Assembly: GCF_041146395.1 (NCBI RefSeq)
Contig: NC_090996.1
Span: 35,860,738 to 35,924,737, forward strand
From: Eulemur rufifrons
Lineage: Eukaryota > Chordata > Mammalia > Primates > Lemuridae
Reading direction: 5' to 3'
DNA: 64,000 nt
Shown piece by piece: positions 1 to 12,769 of this stretch (position 1 is the stretch's first letter; each line of letters starts with the position of its first letter). A program made the translations under genes and the position numbers. The notes beneath the pieces are model-generated. The model did not search any database, was not told the DNA's origin, and saw nothing but the letters and a program-made list of their open reading frames with translations.

Positions 1-3000
1 TGAGCCAGCACAGGCAGGGACAGACACCCCCAAGGATGGTGTGGCCTGGGGGGCCTGGGGGACGTGCATGAGTCCGCCCAGGCAGAGCACCACAGCCGGG
101 CCACGTGGAGGCAGCTTGGGTGAGGGGACGTGGGGGGTCCCCGGGGGCCTGGGCAGCCCCGCACAGCTTACTCAGCCCCTCTGTGGGCCCCTGTGGAGGC
201 TGAAACATCCAGGTGTCCGCCCGCCTGCCCTGTTATTAATAGCGGTGACATTTACAAAGGACGGCTGGGACTCTCAGAAAGTCAGATTTCAAAGTGAAAC
301 TGGCTGGAGTTTGGCTGCCCGAGGCCACGGCCCCTGCTGGGCTCATGCCCCGGAGCCCCGGGCTCAGTCCGGCCCTGACATTTGTGCCTGGCAGCCACAG
401 TGTCCTTGGCCATGCTGCCCCAAGTCCGGGTGAGGCCTCCTTGGTTGGGGCACGGGACATGCCCCAGGGTGCCGGCCGGGCCCAGCTGGCGGCTCCCGGC
501 CACACACCTCTCCCAGGTTCCCAGCACAGACGTGGCTCGAAGAGCCCCGGCGTCGGAGGAAGGGCCCTGGTGCCCAGCACGGGGAGCCGGGAGAGGTCTG
601 AGGCTGCTCGGGTGGTCGCGCAAACACCCTGCAGGCCAGCGGGTGAGCACAGAGGCCCCTCTTCCCCAGGGAGGGGTGGTGGCTGCCACCAGGAAGCCCC
701 CCTGGGTCCCAGGCACATCCCCGTCCCTCCAAGGGACTCCACACACCGAAAGGCTGTCACCCCACCCCAGGGCTGTGGCCCACCGCACCCCAGCTGCACC
801 CCCATTCCTCCTGTAGATCCTGCTTGGCCTTAGGGCCCCCCCTTCACGGGCTGCCCCTGCCCTGCTCGGGCCGACAGCCGGGCCAAGCTAAGACTCTAAA
901 TGGGGGTATCAGACAAGGTGCCACCCCTGGCGGCCCGTGAGGGGGCCCAGCCTGCCCCCGTGTGTGCACCTGCTCGCCGACGGCCACGGCCTGTCCCGGG
1001 GCTGCAGGAAGCCAGTTCTGAGGCACCAGCCGCCTTCGCCACGGACCGTTTAATTAGGGAGCCCTGGAGCGCAACTAGCAACCAGCACGGTGCGGCACGC
1101 GGCTGGCGGGCGACCTGCTGTTCCCGTGACTCAGGGCTCCCTCCACGGAGCCAGTGCCACACGTGACTCAGACACACGTACGTGTGTCCGTGTCCTGCCC
1201 AAGGAGGACCAGGCCTGATGCGGGGTCTGGGCAGCCCCGGAGCCACCGGCCCCACCAGGTGGGAGGGGGGTGCCGGGTGTCCGTCCCACGTGGACTCGCG
1301 AGGCTCAAGGTGACGTGTCCTGGGAGGATGCCCGTTCCCCACCGTCCGCCGGGCTGCAGGGCACCGCCAGGCAGGGGGGACAGTGGAGGCAGCAGGAGCC
1401 GAGGCCCAAACGCCTTCTGGGTACAGCCACATCGCTGCTGGGCTCTGCCCACCATGCAACCCCCGCAACTGAGGCAAAGGCCAGGACTCGCGGGGACCTG
1501 GGCTGGCGCAGCCGATGGCAAAGTCCCCACGAGGGGCCCCTCCCAACCCCAGGCCCACGCGGCCCCCACCCCTGCACGGCACGGCCAGGAGGGGCGTGGG
1601 AGGAGCAGGGTTGCCGCGGGGGGTGAACGGACAGGTCTGTGGGCGGGGACGCCCCAGGCCACGGTGCCCAGCCTGGCGGACTGGGGGCCAGCGAGGCGTG
1701 GACGGGCCCTGCCTGGGCTCCACTGGGAGGGCGGCCGGGGCACGCTGGCAACGGGACGAACACGGCCACTGGGCTCTCGGGGACAGAAAGAGGCTTCGCG
1801 GCAGCCAAGAGTGTTCACCTGGGAAATAAAACCCACCACAGCCCTCCTCCCCCCTTCCCAACTCTAACCACTTCCAGAAACTTCCGCACTGCCCTCACCG
1901 GGGGGTGCGAGGATCTCTGCTGGGGCTTCTACACCTTGCTGGCTCTGGGGCAGGGCCGCTGCCACAGGAGAGCTCGTCACCCCAACTCCTGGGGACACCC
2001 ACAGCCCCAGGCCCCTGGCGGCCCCAGACCACAGGGCAGCTGCCCCGGAGATGTCCGAGAGGGGGGACCGTGGGCGGTGCAGGACCCAGTGGGGGCCTCC
2101 GGAGGGCAGGGCTGTGGGGGCCCAGAGCCCATGGGGGGTGGAGGCTCAGCAGGGACAGAGGCCTGGCGGAGGGGCCACACAGGGATCAGCCGCCAGGTCA
2201 TGGTCAGGGGCGAGGGGTGGGGCCACAGGTGGACCTGGGGTTCGCCCAGCCCAGCCCTCAGGCCACCGGGACAGGTGGGCTGCTTGGTTTCCTCGGGGAC
2301 TGACCTGGGCCACTAGGTGACACGAGAGCCCCAGGCCAGGCGCCCTCCGACCCCTGCAGGTCACGGGAGCCGCAGGGCCAGGAGGTGACGGGACAGCCTG
2401 TGCCCCGAACCCAGGGACCAGCTCACCCCAAGAACGTCGAGGGCGCCCACACGCGAGAGCAGGCCCCGCCCCGCCCCGCCCCCCGCGGCTCCTCTGCGTG
2501 TGTGTGGCGGCGGGCACGCGGAGAGGGGCTCGCGAACTCCCCTCGCCGGCCCAGGCCTCCCCCAGGTCACCCCCCCCGCCGCAGGAAGAGAAAACGTGTT
2601 TTCTGACAAAAGCGGGAGGGACAACACCGATCCCCAGACGTCCCCAGTGCTCCCACCCCCCTCCCTGCTCCGACGGCGACGGCGGCGTCTGCCCAGCGCC
2701 CAGTCCGTGGCCCCGCCCTGCGCCGCCCGGCCGCGGCATGACCTCAGGTCCGTCCCGGGGACAGGCCTGGGCCGCGGCGGCCCCTCACAAAGAGGGCTCT
2801 GTGGAGGCCGTGGGGGGCAGTGCCCCACCCCCGCAGTAAAGACGCCCCCGGCTGGCTGGGGGGGGCCGAGGCCAGGCCCCCCTCGGCGAGCCGGGAGGCC
2901 GCCCTGGGAGCAGGGGGGGGTTCGGCCCGCACTGTCTCTCCCCACCCGGCCTTCAGCTCAGCTCTGCACATAAACAGTCTAAATTAGGAATTAAAACATC

Positions 3001-3581
3001 CTCGATCCCGACCCGCGGGGCCGGCCGTATTTCAAACTCGCAGGAAGACGCCCCGGCCGGCCCAGGCCTGGGCCCGACCTCCCTAACAGGACCGTGCGGC
3101 GGGGGCAGCCGAGGACCCGGTGTCAGCACGGGAGCACGACCCCACTCACCCCGTGGCCGGGACAGTGGGGGCTGGGGGGACAGAAAGGCCCGGGGCAAGT
3201 GCTGGCTGGGTGGCCCCTCCTAGGCCTCCCACTGCCCTAGACGGGCCAAAGCCTCCCTGCTCCCGAGGACCCACCGAGACCCTGGAACTGAGGCGGGAAC
3301 GCCGGTCGCATGGCCTGGGACTGGGACTCCCTCTGAGGGGGAGGCCAGGGGACACACTGCAGGCCCCGGGGGAAGGACGACTCTGGCGCGGCCCGGCCCG
3401 ACCAGGACGGCCTCAGCGGACGCTCCCTTGGCCCGGGGGAGGAGGGAGCCCCCTCCACCCAGAGCCCTCCAGGCACACGGAGGCCAAGGCCCAAGTCCCC
3501 AAGCTGCCCCCTGCCCTCCCACCCGCTCCAAGCCGGGCGGGGTCTCCTGAATCCCAGACACCAGGCCCTGCAGGGCAGCAC

Positions 3582-3812
3582 GGGGGGGCTGGGCAGGCTC
3601 TGGGGGGGCCTGGGGAGAGGGCTGGGGGGCTGGGCAGGCTCTGGGGGGGCCTGGGGACAGGGCTGGGAGGCTGGGCAGGCTCTGGGGGGGCTGGGCAGGC
3701 TCTGGGGGGGACTGGGGAGAGGGCTGGGGGGCTGGGCAGGCTCGGGGGGGGCTGGGCAGGCTCTGGGGGGGACTGGGCAGGCTCTGGGGGGGCCTGGGGA
3801 GAGGGCTGGGGG
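3582..3812. repeat. G-rich minisatellite
   Basis: Imperfect tandem array built from GGGGGGCTGGGCAGGCTCTG blocks alternating with CCTGGGGAGAGGGCT blocks. The plus strand is almost pure G runs, so it is a candidate G-quadruplex tract. On the minus strand, which is the transcribed sense of CACNA1H, it reads as C-rich. It produces a spurious proline-rich open frame. Confidence 0.9.
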
Positions 3813-5347
3813 CAGAGACCGAGGGGGAGGAGGCGGCCTGGCAGGCGCGGAGGGCGGGAAGGCTGGCCCACCCAGGGGCCTAGGCTGCACAGAGCTGAGG
3901 GCCCCCGGGAGCCGCGAGCCCTGCAGGTGCCTGGTCCCCCGGGGCTGGGAGATGCTTCCCGGGCTCTGGGGTGTCTGCTTGCCCGGGGGCTGCTGCAGGG
4001 CGGGCGGGGAGGGGTCCCAGCCTTTGACACCCTCTGGGGGTTCCGGCCACGCTCCAGCCGGGCTCCTGAGGTGTTGGGACCTTCCGACTCAGACCACACA
4101 GCGCAGGTGGGCAGGGGCAGAGGCCACTGGCCAGGCATGGGCCTCTCGCCCTGTTCCTCTCAGGCAGTGACACCCCCCAGCCACAGGTCCCAGCCAGGAC
4201 CCCTCAGCAGACCCAGGCCACACAGCCTGGGCTCAGGGACAGGGACAGACATGGCGGATGCCCTGCACCTCAGTGAGCCCAGCATACCCCACCACTGTGC
4301 CACCCCACCCTGCGGGCACTGCTGAGCGGTGGGAAGACCACGTATGGCCAAGCACACTCGGGAGCACACACTAAGTGCCCTGCCACCTGGAATGCTCTAG
4401 AACCTTCCCTCCTGCTGCCACGACTCCGTGAGTCTGCCAAGCACCCCCGGGCCAACGCCGCCCCTCGGCGCTGCCCCAAGGCCCCACTGTGGCCAGACAC
4501 ATGGCAGACAGACAGGGAGTTCCGCAGAGCCTGAGACCCTGGTCCCTGCCCACCCGCACACATGGCGCGGCAGGGGCCTCCCCCTACCCAGGCCAGAGGA
4601 CGGGCCGGCAGGGCCTGGGCGCCCGCTGCAGAGGAGGAGGAGGGGGGACCCTGCTTGAGGCCCCGGTGGGCAGCCAGACCCAGCAGAATCTGGTTCAGGT
4701 CTCCCTGTGCCCAAGGCCCCTCAAAAACACCCACCTCCCATGAGCAGAGAGGGAGGGGTCCCTGGACTGCCGGCCTCCAAGTGTACGTAGGTGACGACAC
4801 GGGCTCGTCGGGGTGCGGGCAGCGTGGAGACCCTCACGGGGCGTCCCTGCACCTCTCTCCCACGGACCGCATAGCTGGGGGCCACCGAAGCCACCACTGC
4901 CTCCACCCCATGCCCTGGGGACATCCTGGGCCACCTCTGGGTACAGGAGCCCCCGTTCCCAACACGTCTCTGGGCCACTCGCTGCGGCCCCTCAGGTGCT
5001 CCTGCCGGGCTGGGGCAGACGGAGGTGCAGGTGCCAGGCCCAGGCAGACGGACCCCACTGGGCAAGCACTCGTGGGGCACCGCGGGGGCCGCGTCCCGCA
5101 CACGGGGAGCCCTCCTGCCGACAGGACGCCAACACACAGGCTCAGGCGTCTCCCCTGCTTCCTGCACTTGGGGGACCCCAGGAGTGACGGCTGGAGGAGA
5201 GGTGACACGGCCCAGGGAGCCCGGCCGGGGCCTCAGGGGCCCTAAGGGCAACAGCCTCGAACGCGCTAAATCGCTTTATGTAACGCGGGCCGCGGCGCCT
5301 CCAGGCCAGGCCGGTAAACCAGGAGCGGCTGGGGATTAGCGACAGGC

Positions 5348-5361
5348 GTTGCCACGGCAAC
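5348..5361. promoter_or_regulatory. RFX X-box motif, intronic
   Basis: GTTGCCACGGCAAC is a nearly perfect palindromic X-box, the binding site of RFX transcription factors. It differs at one base from the ideal GTTGCCATGGCAAC. It lies in a CpG-containing, A/T-interrupted stretch that looks less random than its surroundings, about 14 kb inside the CACNA1H gene. Motif match only. Confidence 0.5.
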
Positions 5362-5445
5362 CCCATCAGTGGAAACATGTCGTGGTGCGGAGCCTTCCCC
5401 GGCACAGCAAAGGTAAAGGAAACCCCAGAGATTCATTAGCAACGG

Positions 5446-5459
5446 GTTCCCATGGCAAC
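5446..5459. promoter_or_regulatory. Second, weaker RFX-like motif
   Basis: GTTCCCATGGCAAC has one good half-site (GGCAAC) and one imperfect half-site. It lies 98 bases after the X-box at 5348, so the two could act as a pair. It is followed by an A/T-rich stretch (about 5471-5491) unlike the GC-rich flanks. Confidence 0.3.
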
Positions 5460-5879
5460 CGCACCAAGCTCATTAATAATTTTTTTTTATTCCGAGTGTG
5501 GGTGTTGAAATTCTCCAGAGGCCGGATGCTCGCAAACACGCGCCAGCTTCTCCCACCCGCGGCCCGGGCGTCTGCTCCTCGTCCCACGGCTGGGGCAGCA
5601 GCCCCACCCCCGCCCCACCCGCGTGCCAGCACTCGGGGGCTCCCAACAGCGCAGGGTGCCCGCGAGCCCCTGCCCCTAGGGCGCCTGTCCACGCAAGACC
5701 CAGGAGGCAGGAGCCCTGATGCCCCTTCTAGGCCCCCTGGGTGGGGGCTGCCCACCTGCAGGGAAAACCCCGGGGTGTCTGCTGGGGGTGGGGGAGGGGC
5801 TGTGTCCCTGGGGTCGCCAAGGCTACCACAGAGCCACTGGTCACAGATCCGTGTCAGGTGGGAGCGGGAAGCGGTGACA

Positions 5880-6320
5880 AGTGGCGCTGCCTGGGAAGAC
5901 AGCCTGGCAGCGCCTCGCACGATCACGGCTCCCGCCTGACCCAGCAATTCCGCTCCTGGGCACACGCCCCGGGCACCGGAACCGGGGCTGCAAACCCCCG
6001 GCACGGGGCGTCCACGACAGGCAAAGGCAGCAGCAGCCCGAACACCCGACACCACAGACAGACACCCACGTGGCCACCCGCCCACGTGCTCCACCGCAGG
6101 ACCGAAGCCACCGCGTGGACCCAGCTGACGTCACGCTCAGTGAGAGAAGCCAGACCGAGGCCGCGGCTCCATTTACAGGAAACAGGAGACTCCGCAGACA
6201 CAGAGCAGACCGCGGGGGCGGGGCGCTGCTCACAGCACGGGCTTTCCTTTCGGGGTGAGGAAAACGTTCTGGAATTTACTGCAGGGCAGTCGCACGGCTC
6301 TGAGTGCAGGAAAACTACCG
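5880..6320 (+). mobile_element. Degenerate L1 3'-end relic
   Basis: The order of landmarks follows the 3' end of old mammalian L1 elements: a 'cagcaattccgctcctgggcac'-like stretch at 5941-5963, then 'gagagaagccagac' (about 6141-6154), then 'ttctggaatttac' near 6268. Many positions are now C or G compared with the A-rich family consensus, creating many CpGs. This is consistent with long residence in a GC-biased, highly recombining region. Confidence 0.6.
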
Positions 6321-6552
6321 CACCGAGCGCGGCGTGAGCGAGCCCTGTGGCGCGAGCCGGGTCCCGGCAGGCGGCCGCCCACCTGATCCTCCCACCCTGC
6401 GGCTGGCGTGCCAGGTCGCCTGGTCCCGCTCACAAACAGGAGCACGGTCCCCACAGTGTCCCGTGGCCGTTCCCCGTTCAAAGGCGAAGCAGGCCCGGCA
6501 CTCTCGCCCGCGAGCCCGGCAACAGCAGCAGCTGGGCTGGCACCAGACGCAG

Positions 6553-6569
6553 CCAATTACCCAATTAAG
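6553..6569. promoter_or_regulatory. Paired homeodomain-like sites
   Basis: CCAATTACCCAATTAAG contains two AATTA cores in tandem inside otherwise GC-rich intron, at a spacing often seen in homeodomain-bound enhancers. Sequence match only; no function is shown. Confidence 0.2.
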
Positions 6570-6968
6570 AGCCACAAAAGCCCCGACACAGGACACGGCG
6601 GGCGGCCTGGGGCTGCACTTTCATACCCGACGGGAGGGGACCGGCTTCCAGTCCCCAAAGCCGGGGAAGGAGGAGAGGTGTTGGCAAGGGCGGGTATGGG
6701 AGGGAGACCACGGTGCTGGCGCACAGCCCGGACTGCGGAGCCGGGCGTGGGGGTGGGTGCTGCCTGGCCCCGGCGGAGTCTCGGAGGGTGTCCCCGCACG
6801 CTGGCCCCAGCGACGGGCCTCGGGGAAGACGCCTGGCAGGGCGGGTGGGTGGTCCCGGGCCTTTCCCCGGGCCCAAGGCTGGATGCCCCTGGGAGGGGCC
6901 GGCCGGGCAGCCTCTCTCGGGCCAGAGGCTCCGTGGAGCCACAGCCCTGCAGAACCAGGCTGGGCTCC

Positions 6969-6999
6969 TTAAGGACGAGCTGTTCTTCTCCGTCCTTAA
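6969..6999. repeat. 9-bp inverted repeat
   Basis: Arms TTAAGGACG (6969-6977) and CGTCCTTAA (6991-6999) are perfect reverse complements around a 13-base loop. It could form a small hairpin or a dimeric protein site; it could also be chance. Confidence 0.5.
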
Positions 7000-9900
7000 T
7001 CGAGTGACCCAGATTTCCACGGTAGGTGAAAGAAAGAGGCTGTGGAATACGGAGAATGAACGTGGCCAGGAGAGCCGGCAGGCCCGGCTTTGAATACACC
7101 GTGGTCTGACACCACCATCTGAGTGCCTCCCTGCCCCAGGCCCACCCAGTGGGCCATTCCCAGGACAAGCGTCTGGCTACTAGAATGTTCCCGTGGGTGA
7201 CACGTGTGCCTCCTGCCCCGCCACCCCCTGCCCCCTCACAATGGCACCACTTTGCTCAGCAGCACTCCCAGGGGTGTCCCCACCCCCTCCCCACCCTGAT
7301 ACCCAGCCGCTCACAGCCCGGCCACCCCAGTCCCCGCCCCCCGACGCACCACCTGCTCCACCTGGGGCGTCCTGCACGCCCGAGAACCGCCGGGACCTGA
7401 ACTGCCCTGAGGTTGGATGCCCAAAGGACCAGAGGCTCGGGGCCCAGCCTGCCGCTCCTGAGCCCAAAACACACGGCCGCCACTCGAACAGCTGGGACAA
7501 CGGGCACCTCAGCCGCACAACCCACAGGGGCCGCAGGTGCGCCCGGCCTCCCTGCCTGGCCGTCTGTCCTGGGACCCACGCAGTACACGTGTCACTTGCT
7601 TGCTCGGCACCCGGCAGCCGTCTCGGCGTTCGGATGGAAATAGCTCGGGACGCGCAGGGTTCAGGGCCGCCCAGGGCCCCAGGCAGCCGCTGGTCCTGAC
7701 GACGGGGATGCCGTGTGCCCCAGACGCTGCACGGGCCACCTGACCCCAAAACAGTCTTCCCCATTTCCTTGAACTCAAGCTCACCCGGCATCCTGTGTTT
7801 TCTCTGGCAAAGGGACCCAGGCCCACGGTCTTTGCTTGTCCCACCCAAGGATGGCATTTGGGGGCTTTGTCGGCCTCCTGGGGTGGGCAGGGTGCCCAGC
7901 ACATCTGTGCCACAGTCTCCACAAGGACCCGGCAGAGGCCAGGTGGTCTCAGTCCCCCGGGCAGAGCGGAGAGGCCAAGCCCCACACGGCCCCCGGCCCC
8001 ATCGGGAAGGCACTGGGCATCCGAGGGTCACCGGTGGGAGGACCCCAAGGCCAGGTGGCCGCTGGTGGCATCTACCTCCTCACCGTAGCAGGCCTGTCCC
8101 TCATCTGCCCAGCTTCCCGGGGAGAGCAGGTGCCCTGGGCCTCGTGAGCACTGGCACGAGAGCCCTCGGCCCGGGCAGCGTGGCCAGGACGAGGGAGCGT
8201 GGCTCTGCCTGCCACCAGCCAGGGAGGTGTGCCGGGCCGGGCCGTGGTCAGAGACTGCCCGGCAACCCCGGCAGCCCTGGGCGCCCGTCCATTTTAATGA
8301 GGTGCTAATGCAGGCTGACTCATCCCACCGCGCCAGGGCTGGCGTCTGCTTCCAAAGACAAAGGGACACAGCAGGATGGTGCCGCGTGGCCCCTGAGTGG
8401 CCCAGGAAGAGGCCCTTGCCCTGCCACACGCTCCGGCAGGCGGCCGCTCGCGGGGAGTCTGGGTGCGGGTTTCCAGCGGGGCTGTGTGTGGCGAGGGCTT
8501 CACGGCGCACAGGGCACCGCTGGCTGCGCAGTGGACACCCCCCGGCCGGACCAGTAGCCCCTGCCCAGGACATGGGAGGGACCCTCGGGAGACCCCGGCC
8601 CCGCGCCAGGTGCCCCCAGCAGTGCCTGTCTCCCGGGCCCTACCCGAGCTCCCTGATGCTCACACCAGGGCCGGCGGGGATGGCTGGGCAGGGGCCACCC
8701 TGCGGCCAGAGCGTGCAGAGCTGCGCCAGGCCCTGGGCTTCGCAGCCCTCGCCCACCCAGAACAAAGCAGAGTCTGGGGGACCAGCCAGGGACACACGGC
8801 CAACAGGGGTCAGACAGCCCCGAAGGCCAGACAGGCAGAAGCACCTGGCCGCGGCACCCCACAGCACCCCACAGCCAGCCCCCGTGGCAGGCGCCAAGGC
8901 CACCCATGGAGGGGCCATGAGAACAGGTGCACTGGGGGTCTTGGGCCAGTGACCACATGCCCACCCACCTGGCCACGGCCCCCAGGGACAGCTCGGCCCC
9001 TGCCCACCCGCCACAGCCCTGGCGGACCATGCCCTGAGCCTGGACACTGCTCACCGGGCCCCTCACCTGGCTGCGTGTCCCCCGTTTCTGCCCCCCGACC
9101 CCTGCACAGGGTCCCAGGACACTTGGCTCCTCCCGGCAACTGCACCCAGGGACTGGCCCCTCCTCAGGGTCACTCCCTGCCCAGCAGCCGCCCACAGTGC
9201 AGCTGATCTGAACTTACCCTAAAAGGGGCTGACTCCCGTGAACACACCGGGGTCCTCCGTGCTGCGGGGGAAGGGCGTCCCTGGAGCACGCACCACCGGT
9301 GGCCGAGAGGGTGGGCTGGCAGGCAGGTGGGCACGTCCTGCCATGGCAACAACAGGACCGAGCCCTCATGCAGCTCTGGAAGCCCTCGGGGTTCGTCCCC
9401 GGCCTCTCCACGTCCCGGTGTTGCCGGCAGTCCCCGTGCGCCTCGGCTGGTGGCCGTGTTGCCCCAGCTCTGCCTGCGGACACAGGGCCACCTCTGCGCG
9501 TCTGTGTCTAGGACAGACGCCTGCTGGATCGAGAACCCCGTACGGCAGGACCGCGGCTTAGCTGATGCCATCTGTGCACACCTGTCCCCACACGAGTCAT
9601 GTTCTGAGGTTCCAGGTGGACACAGACGCTCAGTGGCCCCTTGAGCCCTGCACCACCCCCATGACACCTGCCCCTCTGGGCGTGGCTGCCCTGCCCCGCC
9701 GGCCTCCCCTCTGCCTGGGGCTCACAGTGACGCCCGGTGCAGGGTGGGGACCCGCCTCTGCCGAGCCCCCCAACACCACTGCCCGTGCTGCTCCCTCTGT
9801 GCTGGCCACCAGGGCCGTGTGCACCCCGCCCTGTGGGCAGCACCCAGGGCACGTGGTGGCCCTGGACACGGCCTGGGGTCTCGCGTCAGAAATGCCACGT

Positions 9901-10139
9901 GCAGCTTCACCCCTGCCCGACCCCCCACGCGAGGTGCCGCTGCCCACACTGGATGCCGGAGAGCCCGGGGTCTCGCTAACTCCCACAGGCCATCGCGGAC
10001 CCCGGCCGAGGGAGCTCCGCCCTCCCCTCCAGCCCTGCAGCCCTGCCGGCCACAGGAGCCCAGGTGACCCCGCCCGGGGAGCGTGGACGAGGTGTGAGTG
10101 GGGTCGGAGGTGCCGCCTGTGCCCTCACTGCACACTCCA

Positions 10140-10300
10140 GGCCATGGAGGCTACAGGCCCATTTCACAGATGGGAAAACCGAGGCCCAGGAAGTGACATA
10201 CACAAAGGTCCTGTGGCTCCCGGATGGTGACCTGACAGGGCCGGAGCAGAGGTTCACCCGAACAGCCAACCGCGGACCTCAGAGGACACCAAGTCTGTCT
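10140..10300 (-). mobile_element. MIR SINE fragment
   Basis: The stretch 'cccatttcacagatgggaaaaccgaggcccagg' near 10157 followed by a GTGAC-type stretch is the core of a mammalian-wide interspersed repeat in reverse orientation. No target duplication is visible, as expected at this age. Confidence 0.75.
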
Positions 10301-12089
10301 ACCCTGATGGCTCTGCCACCTTCTGGAAAAATCTGCCCGAGCCTCGCCCCTCTTCACGAATGTGCCCCACGCGGCACACGCCACGTGCAGGCTGGGGCAA
10401 GGGACAGTGCTGGGGCCCTGCGCCCCGTCGGCCACCCAGACCACCTCTGCAAGGCACCAGGGTCTCGGGCAGGGGTCGGAGTTCGCACAGGCCTGGGGGG
10501 CAGGACGGGGCTGTGCCCACCCAGGAGGACCGGCCTGTCCCCCACCTCTGAGCAGGCCTGGGGGGCTCCCTGGGCTCCCGGCCCCCTCCCTGCCGCCGCC
10601 AGCCCACTCTGCACGCCAGGCGCCGGCACTGCCGCCCACTCGGCAGGCGCCTTCCTCAACGCCGCTCCCTGTTTTACCCACACGGCTCATGTGCAAGGAA
10701 ACAGCTCTGCCCCGCGGTCGCCCCGAACAGCGGGAACACGCACGGCGCAGCCACGCGGGCCGGGCGGGTCCAGCCGGCCTGGCCGGGACTCAAACCTGGC
10801 CTGGGCCTTCGTCCGGGGGCAGGACCAGCAGGCCCGGGGCCGCCAGCGCCAGGCGCTCACCCCGGGGCAGTCAGAGGGGGCCCCCTCGCCCTGAGGCGGT
10901 TTGGGGAGACCCAGTCCCCTCCCGGCCAGGCCAGTTCCCAGCCTGGGCAAGGAGCACCAGCGCCATGGCGGGGGCTGGGTGGGGGCTGCCTTGGTCCTCG
11001 TCAGCATCACGCCTAACACGGGGGATGCACCGGGAGCCCCTGAAATCTGCCTGCATCCGAGACTGACGCCGGGCCAGGCCGCAGAAGGACGGGCAGCTGG
11101 CCACGTGTCCCCGGCAGTGTGGACGTGGCGGTGAGATTACCAAGGGGGCCCGGCGCCCGCCGGCAGGGGCACGCCGATTCAGCACATTCACCAAATGTCC
11201 GCTAAACCAAACCCCCAGGCCCCGCCAACTCCCGCTTCTCCCTGCCACCCGGGCCCACCTCCTCCCGGCTGAGGCAGGAGCGTGGGGGCCGGGGACGCCC
11301 AGCTGCCACGCGGCGGCACACCCCTCGCGTCCCCCACGGCATGTCTGTTGCACAAGGACCGTTCTGGCAAACCGACGAGCTGCTACCCAGTCCCATCTGC
11401 CATCCTCGGCGGGCACGGCGCTGGGGAGGGTGCCCAAGCCGGCTGCCAACGCTCCCGGGCAGCCGGGGCCTTCCCCACCCGGCACCTGGGCTCTGGTCCC
11501 CACCTCCGACCCAGGCCCCGACCTCCCGCATGCAAGTCCACCCCGGGCCCCGGCCGAGCTGTTCCGAGATGCCAAAATCAACCATCCGGTGGAAGAGCAA
11601 CCCCTCTCGGTGCCAGGGGGTTAAACAGCCGCCAGCGCGGAGGAGAAAGACGTTCCCTGCCCTCCCGGCCGACATCTGCATAAAGAAAAGTGACGTTTCC
11701 GCCGGACCGGACTGCTGGGCGGCCTCAGACTTGGATGCCGGAGTGTCTGACGGGCCGGCCCATCCCCCGCGCTCCTCGCACCCTGACCCTCGAACAGGGT
11801 GTCCCGCCAGCAGCTCCGGGGAGCCGGCCTGGTCAGGCCACCTCACCCCAGCCCACCGCAGAGGCGAGGCCCCCGCCGGCGCCCCCAGCCAGAATGGAGT
11901 CTGGGTGGCTGAAGGTGACGCCTCATGGGCCCAAGGGCTCTTACTGAAGGGCTGGCGCCAGCCCTGTCTTTCAGGCCTCGAAGCTGTGGGGGCACCGGCC
12001 GTGCCCCCCGCCAGCCCTGCCCCTGTGGTGCCCGCCACCTGCCCCACCCCGCCGTCTCCCCTCCATCTCCCACCGAGCCGGTCCTCTGC

Positions 12090-12440
12090 GTGCCCTGGCC
12101 ACACCATCACCCCCCTCCATTCTCCACCTCACCCCTCCCGGCCCCGCAAGCTCCCGAGGGCAGGCTCGGGGTCCGGAGCATCATGCTGGCTGTGTGCCCC
12201 ACACCCCAAGGCCTCTGCGGGACTCCCTGGCCCACCCTGCCTCTCACCCTCACACCAACTGTGGGGACACACTCCGCCTGCCTCAGGACTTTTGCACAGG
12301 CTGTTCCCTCCACCTGGACCCTGCCGCTTTGGCACGCCCCGTCCAGGTCTGTCCAAACGTCTCCTGGCCCACAGGTCACAGGTCCCTGTGCCCATCGAGC
12401 TGCCCCCAACAGCCTCCTGTCCGGCCAATCCCACCCTCCA
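12090..12440 (+). mobile_element. L2 LINE 3'-end fragment
   Basis: The landmark 'cctgcctcaggacttttgca' (12277-12297) followed by 'caggctgttccctccacctggac' is the conserved part of the L2 3' end. The flanking pyrimidine-rich sequence fits the same element. Boundaries are approximate. Confidence 0.7.
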
Positions 12441-12769
12441 AAGGGTCCCCACCTGCCTCGAGCACCAAGATCAGGCTGACCTCACCCTCCCACAGAACGC
12501 GGCACCTGGGCACTCAGCACGAGTCCTGCCAGGCTGAACCCCGGGGACTGGCCAGGAAACGCCTGCTGAGTGGAGCAGCCACGGCCCAGCTGACAGAGAC
12601 CCCCAGGACTCCCCCCACGGGGGCCTCCCCAGGGTCCAGCTGGGAGGGCCGGGGCTGCAGGGGCCCCCACAGGGCTGAAGGCCACACTCAGAGGCTCCCT
12701 CCACCCCCAAGGGCCCCCCCCCGCTCAGGACAAGGCCGAGGGGGGGGTGGGGACCTTTCCATGTTGGAA

